Positions 24,786 through 32,485 of a stretch of DNA of 64,000 bases are shown here, piece after piece; position 1 is the stretch's first letter; each line of letters starts with the position of its first letter. The DNA is from Caulobacter sp. SLTY (GTDB taxonomy: Bacteria > Pseudomonadota > Alphaproteobacteria > Caulobacterales > Caulobacteraceae). The notes beneath the pieces were generated by a model, which was not told the origin of the DNA, did not search any database, and saw nothing but the letters and a program-made list of their open reading frames with translations. The stretch is taken from NCBI RefSeq assembly GCF_009905535.1, contig NZ_JAAALA010000013.1, positions 43,226 through 107,225 of the forward strand. Reading direction: 5' to 3'. The translations under genes were made by a program, and so were the position numbers.

Positions 24786-26210
24786 ATGAGCAAGGATCCC
24801 AACAAGCGGATGATGCCGCCGGTCCCCAGGGACCATGACGACGCCAGCATGTCCGAGCTGATGCCGTTCCGGTCCTCGAAGATCAAAATGTTCAAGAGCC
24901 CGGTCGTGCTGTTCATGATCGTGGCCGGTCTGATCTCGGTGCTGATGTACGGCCTGATGATCCAGGTCCTGACCAATCCCAACGGCCAGGGCTTCCCCGC
25001 CTTCAAGCTGTTCGTGATCGTCGCAGTCTTCTCGATGCTGCTGATGATGCAGGTCGGCATCTATGCCTATAGCCGGACCGACCGGCCGATCTGGGGCCAT
25101 ATGGCGGCCTACGTGATCACCATCGCCCAGATGATCTCGCCGATCATCGCCCTCTACTTCTTCGTCTTCCGGAAGCTGCTCCCCGGCGGAATCATCGAGG
25201 GGCCCAACCCGCAGTTCATTCCCCAGTTCATCGGCATGTTCTTCGGGGCCGGCCTGATGGAGGAGCTGCTCAAGGCGGTTCCTATGCTGATCGGCGCTGG
25301 CTTGACCCTCTATGCGGCCAAGCAGCCGGGGCTGACCAAGAACTTCGCCTTCAAGCTGCTGAACATCCGGGGGCCGCTCGACGCGGTAGTGATGGGCGTG
25401 TTCACCGGCGCGGCCTTCATCATGGTCGAGACGGCGCTGGAATATGTCCCTGACTTCGCGATGAAGATCGGAACCCAGGGCGGCGGCTATGGCGGCGGGA
25501 TCGCCGCAGGCATGCTGCTGCTGCTCCCCAGGGTGATGGGCGGGGCCGTCGGTCACATCGCCTACTCGATGATCTTCGGCTACTTCATCGGCCTGGCGGT
25601 TCTGCGCCGCAAGAAGTTCTGGATGCTGCTGGGGATCGGCTGGGGCGTGTCCTCGCTGGTCCACGCCCTGTGGAACAGCGTCGGCGTGATCAACCCGATG
25701 CTGCAGTACGGGGTGGCCCTCGTCTGCGCCATCTTCGCCGGCGCCGCCCTGCTCAAGGCCCGCCAGATCGACGCGGCGGAACTGGGCCGAGAGAACTTCA
25801 CCTCCGGCTCCATCCTGGTCGATCGCCCCACGCCGCAGCCGGCGGCGGTCGCCGCGCCCGCATACAATCCGGCGCCAGCTCCAGCTCCGGCCAAGCGCCC
25901 CTCAGCCGAACAGCCGCTGGCGCTCGACATCGACGGCATGATGCTGCCCCTGCGCGGCGGCGCCAGCCTCGATCTCGGCGCCGAGCCGGCGCTAGGCGGG
26001 CGAGGGAAGGGCGTGGTCGGCCAGATCGTGCCGCACCCGTCGCGCGCCCATGTCCTTGGCCTCCGCAACGGTGGGACTATCGCCTGGACCGCCCGCCTGC
26101 GGGACGGCAGCCAGCAGGTGATCGAGCAGAACCAGAACATCCGGCTGGCCCCGGGCGTCCAGATCGACTTTGGCGGCGGGCTGACCGGCCGCGTCGTGCC
26201 GCTGGGCTGA
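24786..26210 (+). CDS. PrsW-like intramembrane protease with C-terminal soluble module
   Basis: A 474-residue membrane protein. Residues ~38-325 contain about eight hydrophobic segments with the PrsW signature: MEELLKAVP (Glu159-Glu160), FIMVETALEY (Glu215), VGHIAYSM (His257) and LVHALWNS (His293). PrsW cleaves an anti-sigma factor in Bacillus. A proline-rich linker follows at ~345-372, then a cytoplasmic module at ~406-470 (HPSRAHVLGLRNGG, PGVQIDFGGG) that matches the C-terminus of the kinase encoded at 22612. This shared module ties the protease to the kinase system. GAGGAAG precedes the start. Confidence 0.85.
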   Translation: MSKDPNKRMMPPVPRDHDDASMSELMPFRSSKIKMFKSPVVLFMIVAGLISVLMYGLMIQVLTNPNGQGFPAFKLFVIVAVFSMLLMMQVGIYAYSRTDRPIWGHMAAYVITIAQMISPIIALYFFVFRKLLPGGIIEGPNPQFIPQFIGMFFGAGLMEELLKAVPMLIGAGLTLYAAKQPGLTKNFAFKLLNIRGPLDAVVMGVFTGAAFIMVETALEYVPDFAMKIGTQGGGYGGGIAAGMLLLLPRVMGGAVGHIAYSMIFGYFIGLAVLRRKKFWMLLGIGWGVSSLVHALWNSVGVINPMLQYGVALVCAIFAGAALLKARQIDAAELGRENFTSGSILVDRPTPQPAAVAAPAYNPAPAPAPAKRPSAEQPLALDIDGMMLPLRGGASLDLGAEPALGGRGKGVVGQIVPHPSRAHVLGLRNGGTIAWTARLRDGSQQVIEQNQNIRLAPGVQIDFGGGLTGRVVPLG

Positions 26211-26215
26211 TCGTC

Positions 26216-26905
26216 ATGACCAAGCTGACCTTCGATCCCGCCGGCGTCGCCCGGCGCCAGCTGCAGGTCATCCTGGCGCTGGACTGCTCAGGGTCCATGC
26301 GCGGCGACCGCATCGCCTCGCTGAACTACGCCCTGCGCACGGCCTTGCCGGAGCTGCGCCATGTGGCGGCCGACAATCCGGAGATCGACGTCCGCGTCCG
26401 GGTGCTGCGCTTCGGCAGCACCGCCACCTGGCATATCGCCGACCCGGTGCCGGTCGAGGATCTCAAGTGGACCGACGTGGTGGCCGAGGGGGAGACCCAC
26501 ATGGGCGACGCCCTGCGGCTGATCGGCGGAGTGCTGACCTCGGAGGCCATGCCAGGCCGCCAGCTACCGCCGGTCATCGTGCTGGCCTCGGACGGCTATC
26601 CGACGGACGACATCGATGGGGGCTTGAAGGCCTTCTTCGAGGCGGAGCATGCGGCCTCCGCGATCCGGCTGGGTATCGCCATCGGGTCCGACGTCGATGA
26701 AGAGATCCTGGTCCGCTTCATCGACCACCCTAGCATGAAGCCGCTCAAGGCGACCAACGCCGCCGACCTGGTCCACCACATCAAATGGGCGACGACCGCG
26801 CCGGTGAAGGCCGTCTCGTCGCCGACCAACGCCCCCGATCCGCTCGTGCCCCTGGCGCGGGAAGCGGACCTGGCCCCCACCGCCAACAGCGAAATCATCT
26901 GGTAG
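26216..26905 (+). CDS. VWA-domain protein (TerY-like)
   Basis: A 229-residue von Willebrand A domain protein. The MIDAS is complete: DCSGS (Asp23, Ser25, Ser27), Thr94 in EGETHMGDAL and Asp126 in ASDGYPTDD. TerY-type VWA proteins occur with a kinase and a PP2C phosphatase in TerY-P triads, where they are thought to present substrates in a metal-dependent way. The last ~40 residues are low-complexity, Pro/Ala-rich. ATG 26216 follows the PrsW-like stop by 5 bp. No membrane segment is seen. Confidence 0.88.
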   Translation: MTKLTFDPAGVARRQLQVILALDCSGSMRGDRIASLNYALRTALPELRHVAADNPEIDVRVRVLRFGSTATWHIADPVPVEDLKWTDVVAEGETHMGDALRLIGGVLTSEAMPGRQLPPVIVLASDGYPTDDIDGGLKAFFEAEHAASAIRLGIAIGSDVDEEILVRFIDHPSMKPLKATNAADLVHHIKWATTAPVKAVSSPTNAPDPLVPLAREADLAPTANSEIIW

Positions 26906-26919
26906 CAAGGAACAGAGCG

Positions 26920-28071
26920 ATGTCCCTCGAAGACCGACTGTACACCCTGGTCGACCACGCCCGCCAACAGAACGGCGACGGCTTCCTCCGCACTCCGGCC
27001 CAACTGGTGCCGCGACTGAGCAGCCAGGCGCCCGACCTCCATGCCGAGGTGCGGATGCTGGCGGCCATCCTGGAGCAGGACCTGTCCGGCCGCATCGCCG
27101 GCTCGCCGGATCCAGCGGCCGAAGAGGCGCGGCTGGGCGGCGAACTCGCCGCCCGCGAGCGGCTGTCGATCTCCGCCTTCGGGCCGGCCCTGGCGGTCGC
27201 CCGGCGGATCGGCACACTCGGCAATGCCGCGCCGCCGCCGTCCGGCGGGGGTAGCTGGGCCGGGGACAGTATCGCGGTTGGCGGCGTCGCGCCGCAACCG
27301 CCGCCTCCGCAGTATGGCGGCCAGCCGCCCTACCAGCCGCCGCATCACTATGCGCCGCAGCCGCCAGCGGCCGAGAAGCCGCCGTTCTGGAAGAGCAAAT
27401 GGGCCATCGGCATCGCGGCCGCCGTGGTGGTGCTGGTCGGCTTCCAGATGATGCAGCAGCCGAAAGGCCCCGGCCCTGGCCCTGGTCCTGGCCCAGTCGG
27501 CCCTGGTCCTGGCCCTGGCCCTGGTCCTGGACCCGGACCTGGCCCTGGGCCGGGTCCCGGACCTGGTCCTGGTCCCACTCCCGGCCCCACTCCCGGCCCC
27601 ACCCCTGGACCTGGGCCTGGGCCCGGACCGGCTCCGAACCCCGGCCCGAACGGCGCGCCGCCAACCCTGGCTCCGCCGGACGGCCAGCTTCCCACTCTGG
27701 CGATTCAGCGGGCCAATGACGGCTCGTTCGGCATCCCCTTCATCCTGCCGATCAACACCGGCCCGATCGGGGGGGTGGTGATGCTGCCCAACGGGGGATG
27801 GGACAATGGCCTCGGCCAGGTCGGCTTCATGCGCAACAACAGCAGCCAGATCGAAACCGGCGGCGGCGGCCGGTTCACCAGGATGAACTCCCAGTACGGC
27901 CCAATGCGCGCCATGCAGCCCCAGTGGCAGCAGGACAACGTCGGCTTCGGCCAGATCTGCATCGCCTTCATCGGCCCGCAGGGCCAGCAGGACGTCCCGC
28001 TGCAGGGATCGACCATGTGCGTGATGGACAGCAGCTGCCAGCGGGCCTCGGCCTGCGGGCGCGTCGGCTGA
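26920..28071 (+). CDS. Single-pass protein: helical domain, Gly-Pro tract, extracytoplasmic domain
   Basis: A 383-residue protein of unrecognised family. Residues 1-100 are helical (LVPRLSSQAPDLHAEVRML) and resemble the N-terminus of the rhodanese protein encoded at 28920. A Pro-rich part follows, then PFWKSKWAIGIAAAVVVLVG as membrane segment (~161-178), a pure Gly-Pro tract (~183-245) and a C-terminal domain ending CIAFIGPQGQ...MCVMDSSCQ..ACG. The C-terminal domain and membrane anchor are paralogous to the next gene product. Likely topology is cytosolic N-terminus with a periplasmic C-terminal domain on a long stalk. Start ATG 26920. Confidence 0.75.
   Translation: MSLEDRLYTLVDHARQQNGDGFLRTPAQLVPRLSSQAPDLHAEVRMLAAILEQDLSGRIAGSPDPAAEEARLGGELAARERLSISAFGPALAVARRIGTLGNAAPPPSGGGSWAGDSIAVGGVAPQPPPPQYGGQPPYQPPHHYAPQPPAAEKPPFWKSKWAIGIAAAVVVLVGFQMMQQPKGPGPGPGPGPVGPGPGPGPGPGPGPGPGPGPGPGPGPTPGPTPGPTPGPGPGPGPAPNPGPNGAPPTLAPPDGQLPTLAIQRANDGSFGIPFILPINTGPIGGVVMLPNGGWDNGLGQVGFMRNNSSQIETGGGGRFTRMNSQYGPMRAMQPQWQQDNVGFGQICIAFIGPQGQQDVPLQGSTMCVMDSSCQRASACGRVG
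27466..27650 (+). repeat. In-frame Gly-Pro coding repeat
   Basis: Short imperfect repeats of ggccctggtcct type encode about 60 residues of alternating Gly and Pro, turning to GPTPGPTPGP near the end. Synonymous variation shows the protein pattern is what is kept. It forms a stiff extracytoplasmic stalk between the membrane segment and the C-terminal domain. The tract also keeps the opposite strand open, which gives a spurious frame there. Confidence 0.85.
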
Positions 28072-28095
28072 TCAACCCCTTCCAGGAGACCGACC

Positions 28096-28923
28096 ATGTC
28101 CGATCAGCAACCCGGGCCGGAAGGCCAGCCGCCCGCCACGCCGTTCTGGAAGACCCCATGGGCCATCGGCGGCGCCGTGATCGTCGCGGGCTTGCTCGGC
28201 TATCAGGCCATGCAGCAGAACCGGGGGCCGGAGGTTCCGACGCGGCCGGTCGGACCGAATGACAACGTCGGCGGCAACACCCAGGCGCCCACCGGCTACG
28301 GCACCCCCCAGGCGCCGCCGCAGGCCGGGCAGGGCGGTTGGCCGGTGGCCCAGCCGAATGAACAGCCGGCGCCGTTCCAACCCATCGGCGGCCAACCGAC
28401 GCCTCAGGGCCAGCAGGGGCCGAATGGCCAGCCAGGCCCCCAACCTCAACCGCCGGTAACGCCGCCGCAGCCGCCCGGTGGCATGGTCGAGCGGGACGGC
28501 CAGCAGATGTTTCCGCTGCTGGCCAAGCCCGGTGGCGACCTGCCGTTCGTCAACGTCAGCTACACCCCCTACATCGGTTCGAACTTCGACTTCCGGATCG
28601 AAACCCCGGAGGGGCAGGCGATGGGCAACGTCATGATCCCCGACGGCTGGGGGGCCGGCTGGGTCACCATCAGCATCTCGCAGCTCAAGAACCATGAGCT
28701 GATGAGCTTTGGCGCCGCGACCGCCGACTTGGGCAATATCGACGGCGTTCCGGTTCGGGCCGTGCGGCCAAACTGGACAGTCGACAGGGCCACGATGGGT
28801 GGCCTCTGCTTCGCCTTTATCGGGTCGAAGGGCCAGAGCGACGTGTCGCTGCCCGACGCCAACTTCTGCGTCATGGACCGCACCTGCGGCCAGGCCTACG
28901 CCTGCGGAAAGCTGCGTCGATGA
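28096..28923 (+). CDS. Single-pass protein with extracytoplasmic domain, paralogue of the preceding gene
   Basis: A 275-residue protein. TPFWKTPWAIGGAVIVAGLLGYQ (about residues 15-38) is a membrane anchor that closely resembles that of the preceding protein. A Pro/Gln-rich linker (~45-135) follows, then a C-terminal domain with DLPFVNVSYTPYIGSNFDF and the ending CFAFIGSKGQSDV...FCVMDRTCGQAYACG. The four-cysteine ending is shared with the paralogue and suggests disulfides in the periplasm. It lacks the N-terminal helical domain. Function unknown. The stop overlaps the next start by 4 bp. Confidence 0.75.
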   Translation: MSDQQPGPEGQPPATPFWKTPWAIGGAVIVAGLLGYQAMQQNRGPEVPTRPVGPNDNVGGNTQAPTGYGTPQAPPQAGQGGWPVAQPNEQPAPFQPIGGQPTPQGQQGPNGQPGPQPQPPVTPPQPPGGMVERDGQQMFPLLAKPGGDLPFVNVSYTPYIGSNFDFRIETPEGQAMGNVMIPDGWGAGWVTISISQLKNHELMSFGAATADLGNIDGVPVRAVRPNWTVDRATMGGLCFAFIGSKGQSDVSLPDANFCVMDRTCGQAYACGKLRR

Positions 28924-30083
28924 GCGAGCAAGTCCACGACCAGCTAGCCCAGGCCCTGCATCAGATCCGGGGGCGGCTCGGCGACGGCATCCTGGCCGAC
29001 CGGCGGCGCTTAAGCTCCCTGCTGATGGACGCCGCCCCGGAGGCCAAGCGGGACATCCGGGTGATCGGCGCCGCCCTGGACGAAGGGGTGCCCGCCGCGC
29101 TCAAGTCGGCGGAGCGCCATCTGCTTGGCCTGGAGATGGACCGCCAGGCAAACCGCCTGGAGGCCAGCACCGGCCTGCGGCTCGACATCGCCCTGCAGGT
29201 GGTGCGGATCCTGGCCTATGCCCTGGACCTCGGCCCGCTGCCGTCGGTTTACCAAGGCACGCAGCCGGTCGCCCCTCAGACCGACAGCTGGGCCGGCGTT
29301 TCCCAGCCGGCCGCCCCGCCTCAGCCGGCGCCGGTGAACTATGCGCCGCAGCCGGTCTATCCCCCGCAACCACCCTACAACCCCGGCCCCGGACCTGGCC
29401 CCGGCTATGCGCCGGCGCCGCCCAAGGCCGGGCTGCTCGACAAGCTGCCGTTCGATCGCAAGTACCTGTTCGGGGGCGCCGGCGCGGTGGCGGCGGTGGT
29501 CGGCGGCCTGCTGATATATGGCCAGAGCGCCAAGCCGGTCGGTCCGGACCCGAAAACGACCCCGGTCGAGCAGGCCGTGAATTATGCCGGCGAGCTCACC
29601 GACATGGGGGTGGCCGCCAAGCCGACGCTGGAGAGCAACGTCGGCTCGGCCACGCCGCTGGACATTCCGGTCGGCCGCCGGATCGCCACCACTGAGCTCC
29701 AGAAGCTGCTGGCGCAGGACAGCAGCACTCTGCTGGTCGACGTCCTGGCCGACCCCCACCAGACGACCCTGCGAAACGCCATCTACCTGCCAGCCGCCGG
29801 CTACCCGGGGACCGTCAACGACAACCTCCAGCCCCAGGTTGCCGCCCAGCTGAAGGCAGCGGTGGGCAACCAGCCGCAACGGCCGCTGGTGTTCTTCTGC
29901 GCCGGCGCCATGTGCTGGGAATCCTACAACGCCGTACTGCGGGCGGCGGCGGCGGGGTACAAGAACGTCTACTGGTACCGGGGCGGTCTGGCCTCCTGGC
30001 AGGCGGCCGGCCAGCCGTTCCAGCCCCTGCCGCAGGCGCCGGCCCCGCCAAGGGCGGCCGGCGCCAACATGTTCGATCCCTAG
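28920..30083 (+). CDS. Membrane-anchored rhodanese-like protein with N-terminal helical domain
   Basis: A 387-residue protein. Residues 1-105 are a helical domain (LSSLLMDAAPEAKRDIRVIGAAL) that resembles the start of the protein encoded at 26920. A Pro-rich linker and one membrane segment (~181-200) precede a rhodanese-like domain (~245-370) with LLVDVLADPHQ and active-site loop FCAGAMCWESYNA (Cys327, Cys332, Trp333). The CxxxxCW loop with YKNVYWYRGGLASWQ resembles rhodaneses associated with PQQ-dependent metabolism. The catalytic domain is probably periplasmic, so a thiol or sulfur-sensing role is possible. It overlaps the preceding gene by 4 bp. Confidence 0.8.
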   Translation: MSEQVHDQLAQALHQIRGRLGDGILADRRRLSSLLMDAAPEAKRDIRVIGAALDEGVPAALKSAERHLLGLEMDRQANRLEASTGLRLDIALQVVRILAYALDLGPLPSVYQGTQPVAPQTDSWAGVSQPAAPPQPAPVNYAPQPVYPPQPPYNPGPGPGPGYAPAPPKAGLLDKLPFDRKYLFGGAGAVAAVVGGLLIYGQSAKPVGPDPKTTPVEQAVNYAGELTDMGVAAKPTLESNVGSATPLDIPVGRRIATTELQKLLAQDSSTLLVDVLADPHQTTLRNAIYLPAAGYPGTVNDNLQPQVAAQLKAAVGNQPQRPLVFFCAGAMCWESYNAVLRAAAAGYKNVYWYRGGLASWQAAGQPFQPLPQAPAPPRAAGANMFDP

Positions 30084-30091
30084 AGGCGGCC

Positions 30092-32485
30092 ATGGCCCAG
30101 GGCCCAAACAGGTCAGCGAGCAAGGCGGCGGCCGATGGCCTGTCGGCCGGTGAGCGGGCGCTCATCGACGGCTCGCCCTCGCCGGGGGAGGCCCCGGTCG
30201 AGGTGCGTGGCGCGGTGCTCCGCGACCTGCTGAGCGGGGTGCGGGCCTGGCCTGGCCGTCCGACGGGCGAGATTGTCCTGACCGGCCTGACCGTGCTCGG
30301 CGGGCTGGAGATGGAGGGCTTGGCCGGGGGGCGGCTCCGATTCGTCGGCTGCCGGTTCGAGGGCGGATTGTCGCTTCCCGGCGCCCAGTTGGAACGCCTG
30401 GGCCTGGAAGACTGTGAAGCCTCCAGCGTCTCGCTGGAAGGCGCGCGGATCGGCCGGCTCCAGCTTGATCGCCTGACCACCCGGGGACATCTGCGCCTCG
30501 ACGGGCTGACCGGCGCCATGGTGCAGCTGAAGGGTTCGCGGATCGGCGGGGTGATGTCCTTCGCCGACGCCCAGATCGCCGGCGACCTGGCGCTGCGGGA
30601 CAGCGCGGTGGGCACCGGCAAGGTGGCGCTGAGCGGTGACCACGCCCGCATCGGCCGGCGGCTGCTGCTCGACCGCGACGTTCGCGCCGAGGGGACGGTG
30701 AGCCTGACGGCGGCCACCATCGACAGCCTCAGGATCCGCGCCGGCGCCCAGGTCTCCGGCGCCCTGGTCCTCGGCCGCGCCAGCCTGGGCGAGGCGAGGA
30801 TCGAGGCAGGGTCTCGCCTTGCTGCCCTGGTCGGCGGCAATCTCAAGGTGGCGGCGGACCTGGTCATCGAGAGCGAGCACCGGCACGCATCGCCGGCCAT
30901 CGACCTGTCCCTGCTGGAGGTGGCCGGTGACTTCGTCCTGGGCGACGGTTTCGACGGCGCCGCGCCCGTGCGGCTGACCGGCTGCGCCATCGGCGGCAAC
31001 CTGTTGCTGCGCGGCTCCCTGCGGGTCGGGACGGGCGCTGCGCTGGACGTGAGCCGCCTGCGCTGCGGGCGGCTGGAGGTGGATTTCGGCCTGCTCGAAG
31101 GCGGGGTCTCGCTGCGTCAGGTCGACTGCGCCGGCATGGTGCTGGGCGGGGCGTATCGCTGTCCAGTGGACCTGCCGCTGCATCTGGGCGTCCATTGCAC
31201 AGGCCGGGCCAGCCTGGGCTCCGGCGAGCGGCCGACCCATATCGCCGGCACCCTGTCGCTGATCGGCCACCGCTGCGGCGAGCTGGCGCTGCGGGGGCTG
31301 ACCATAGAAGCGGCGGCGGAGGGGCGCTGGGCCGGGGTAGCCATCGCCGCCCGCCACCTGGAGGTCGAAACCTACCTGCGATTTGGCCAGCCCGAGGGCG
31401 ACGAGGCGGTCAGCCTCCGTGGCGTGGTGGCCCTCGACCACGCCCGGCTGGGCGACGATATCCGCTTCTGCAACACCGCCATCACGGCTGCAGCGAGCAA
31501 CGCGCTGGGCCAGGCCGGCGAAGCGCTGTCCCTCCGCCGGGCCATCTTGAAGGGCGACCTGGACTTGGCCGGCCTGGCCGCGACCGGCTCGCTGGACCTC
31601 TCCGGGATCGAGGTCGCGGGCGACGCCTTGCTTGGCGGTCTTGCCCTGACCGCCGACAAGGACGGTCGCCTCGATCTGCATTCAGCCCGGATCGGCGGCG
31701 CTTTGCGCGTCCGTGGCCTCACGCTCAAGGGTGGTTGGAAGGTGGATCTGGGCGACGCCTCCGTCTCGCGTCTGGACGACGACCATGGCCAGGCCTGGGC
31801 CGCCAATGCCGACACCGCGCCGCGCATGGAGATCGCCAGCCTGCGCTACGCCGATATCGAGGGCCTGACCGAGGGCCGTCGGCGGCGGACGGAGGACGCG
31901 GTCTCCGCCCGCCTGGCCTGGATCGAGGCGCACGGTCGGGACGCCCACGGGCGCGGCGCCGGCTTCAGCCCACAGCCCTATCGCACCCTGGTCGCCGTTC
32001 TGACTGAAGCGGGCCACGACAACGGGGTCAAACGCACCGAACTGGCCGCACGCCGCCAGCAGCGCCGGTTGGCCGGCGCGCCGTTGGTGATCCGCCTGGG
32101 GGGCGCTTTGCTGGAGCTGGTCAGCGGCTATGGCTACGCCCCGATCCGCGCCGCCGTGGCGCTGCTGATCTATTTTCTGTTGGGCTGGGCCGGAGTCGCG
32201 CTGGCCGACCACATGCACGCCTTCGAGGCCTCGCCCTTCATCGACGGATCAGTCCTGGCCGTGGCGGCGACCGAGGCGCCCAACGGCTGTCCCTGGCTGA
32301 TCCCGCCGCTCTACACGCTGGACCTGATGGTGCCGCTGACCACCCTGGGCAACGAGAACTTCTGCTCGATCCGCACGGAGGCGACGGTCTGGCATTGGCT
32401 GGCGGTCGCCTACCGGCTGTTCGGCTGGGTGCTGCTGTCCGTCGCCCTGTTGACCTTCGCCGGGGTGATGAAGCGCGAGGTCTAG
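30092..32485 (+). CDS. Large beta-helix-like membrane protein
   Basis: A 797-residue protein. Residues ~40-640 consist of irregular ~20-residue repeats (GGVMSFADAQIAGDLALRDSA; GDLDLAGLAATGSLDLSG) that predict a right-handed beta-helix similar to pentapeptide-repeat proteins. Two membrane segments lie at the C-terminus (IRAAVALLIYFLLGWAGVAL and the last ~25 residues), with the loop LYTLDLMVPLTTLGNENF between them. There is no signal peptide, so the helix is probably cytoplasmic, a possible scaffold for the signalling proteins. It follows the rhodanese gene by 8 bp and ends the eight-gene run, overlapping the convergent hydrolase by 4 bp. Confidence 0.75.
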   Translation: MAQGPNRSASKAAADGLSAGERALIDGSPSPGEAPVEVRGAVLRDLLSGVRAWPGRPTGEIVLTGLTVLGGLEMEGLAGGRLRFVGCRFEGGLSLPGAQLERLGLEDCEASSVSLEGARIGRLQLDRLTTRGHLRLDGLTGAMVQLKGSRIGGVMSFADAQIAGDLALRDSAVGTGKVALSGDHARIGRRLLLDRDVRAEGTVSLTAATIDSLRIRAGAQVSGALVLGRASLGEARIEAGSRLAALVGGNLKVAADLVIESEHRHASPAIDLSLLEVAGDFVLGDGFDGAAPVRLTGCAIGGNLLLRGSLRVGTGAALDVSRLRCGRLEVDFGLLEGGVSLRQVDCAGMVLGGAYRCPVDLPLHLGVHCTGRASLGSGERPTHIAGTLSLIGHRCGELALRGLTIEAAAEGRWAGVAIAARHLEVETYLRFGQPEGDEAVSLRGVVALDHARLGDDIRFCNTAITAAASNALGQAGEALSLRRAILKGDLDLAGLAATGSLDLSGIEVAGDALLGGLALTADKDGRLDLHSARIGGALRVRGLTLKGGWKVDLGDASVSRLDDDHGQAWAANADTAPRMEIASLRYADIEGLTEGRRRRTEDAVSARLAWIEAHGRDAHGRGAGFSPQPYRTLVAVLTEAGHDNGVKRTELAARRQQRRLAGAPLVIRLGGALLELVSGYGYAPIRAAVALLIYFLLGWAGVALADHMHAFEASPFIDGSVLAVAATEAPNGCPWLIPPLYTLDLMVPLTTLGNENFCSIRTEATVWHWLAVAYRLFGWVLLSVALLTFAGVMKREV

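Noticed and set aside
23853..25664. Long minus-strand open frame opposite the PP2C and PrsW-like genes
   Set aside because: It covers two genes with catalytic motifs in the other strand, and its His/Gln/Asp-rich composition is a shadow pattern.
27466..27650. Short repeats considered as CRISPR or tandem DNA array
   Set aside because: There are no spacers of constant length, and the repeats are in-frame codons in a larger gene.
27348..27695. Minus-strand frame also coding a Gly-Pro-rich protein
   Set aside because: Gly-Pro codons are mostly reverse complements of each other (ggn/ccn), so the antisense frame is a mirror artefact of the stalk repeat.
30113..31681. Minus-strand open frame of about 520 codons opposite the beta-helix gene
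   Set aside because: The plus-strand gene has regular repeats and membrane segments; the antisense product has no recognisable features.
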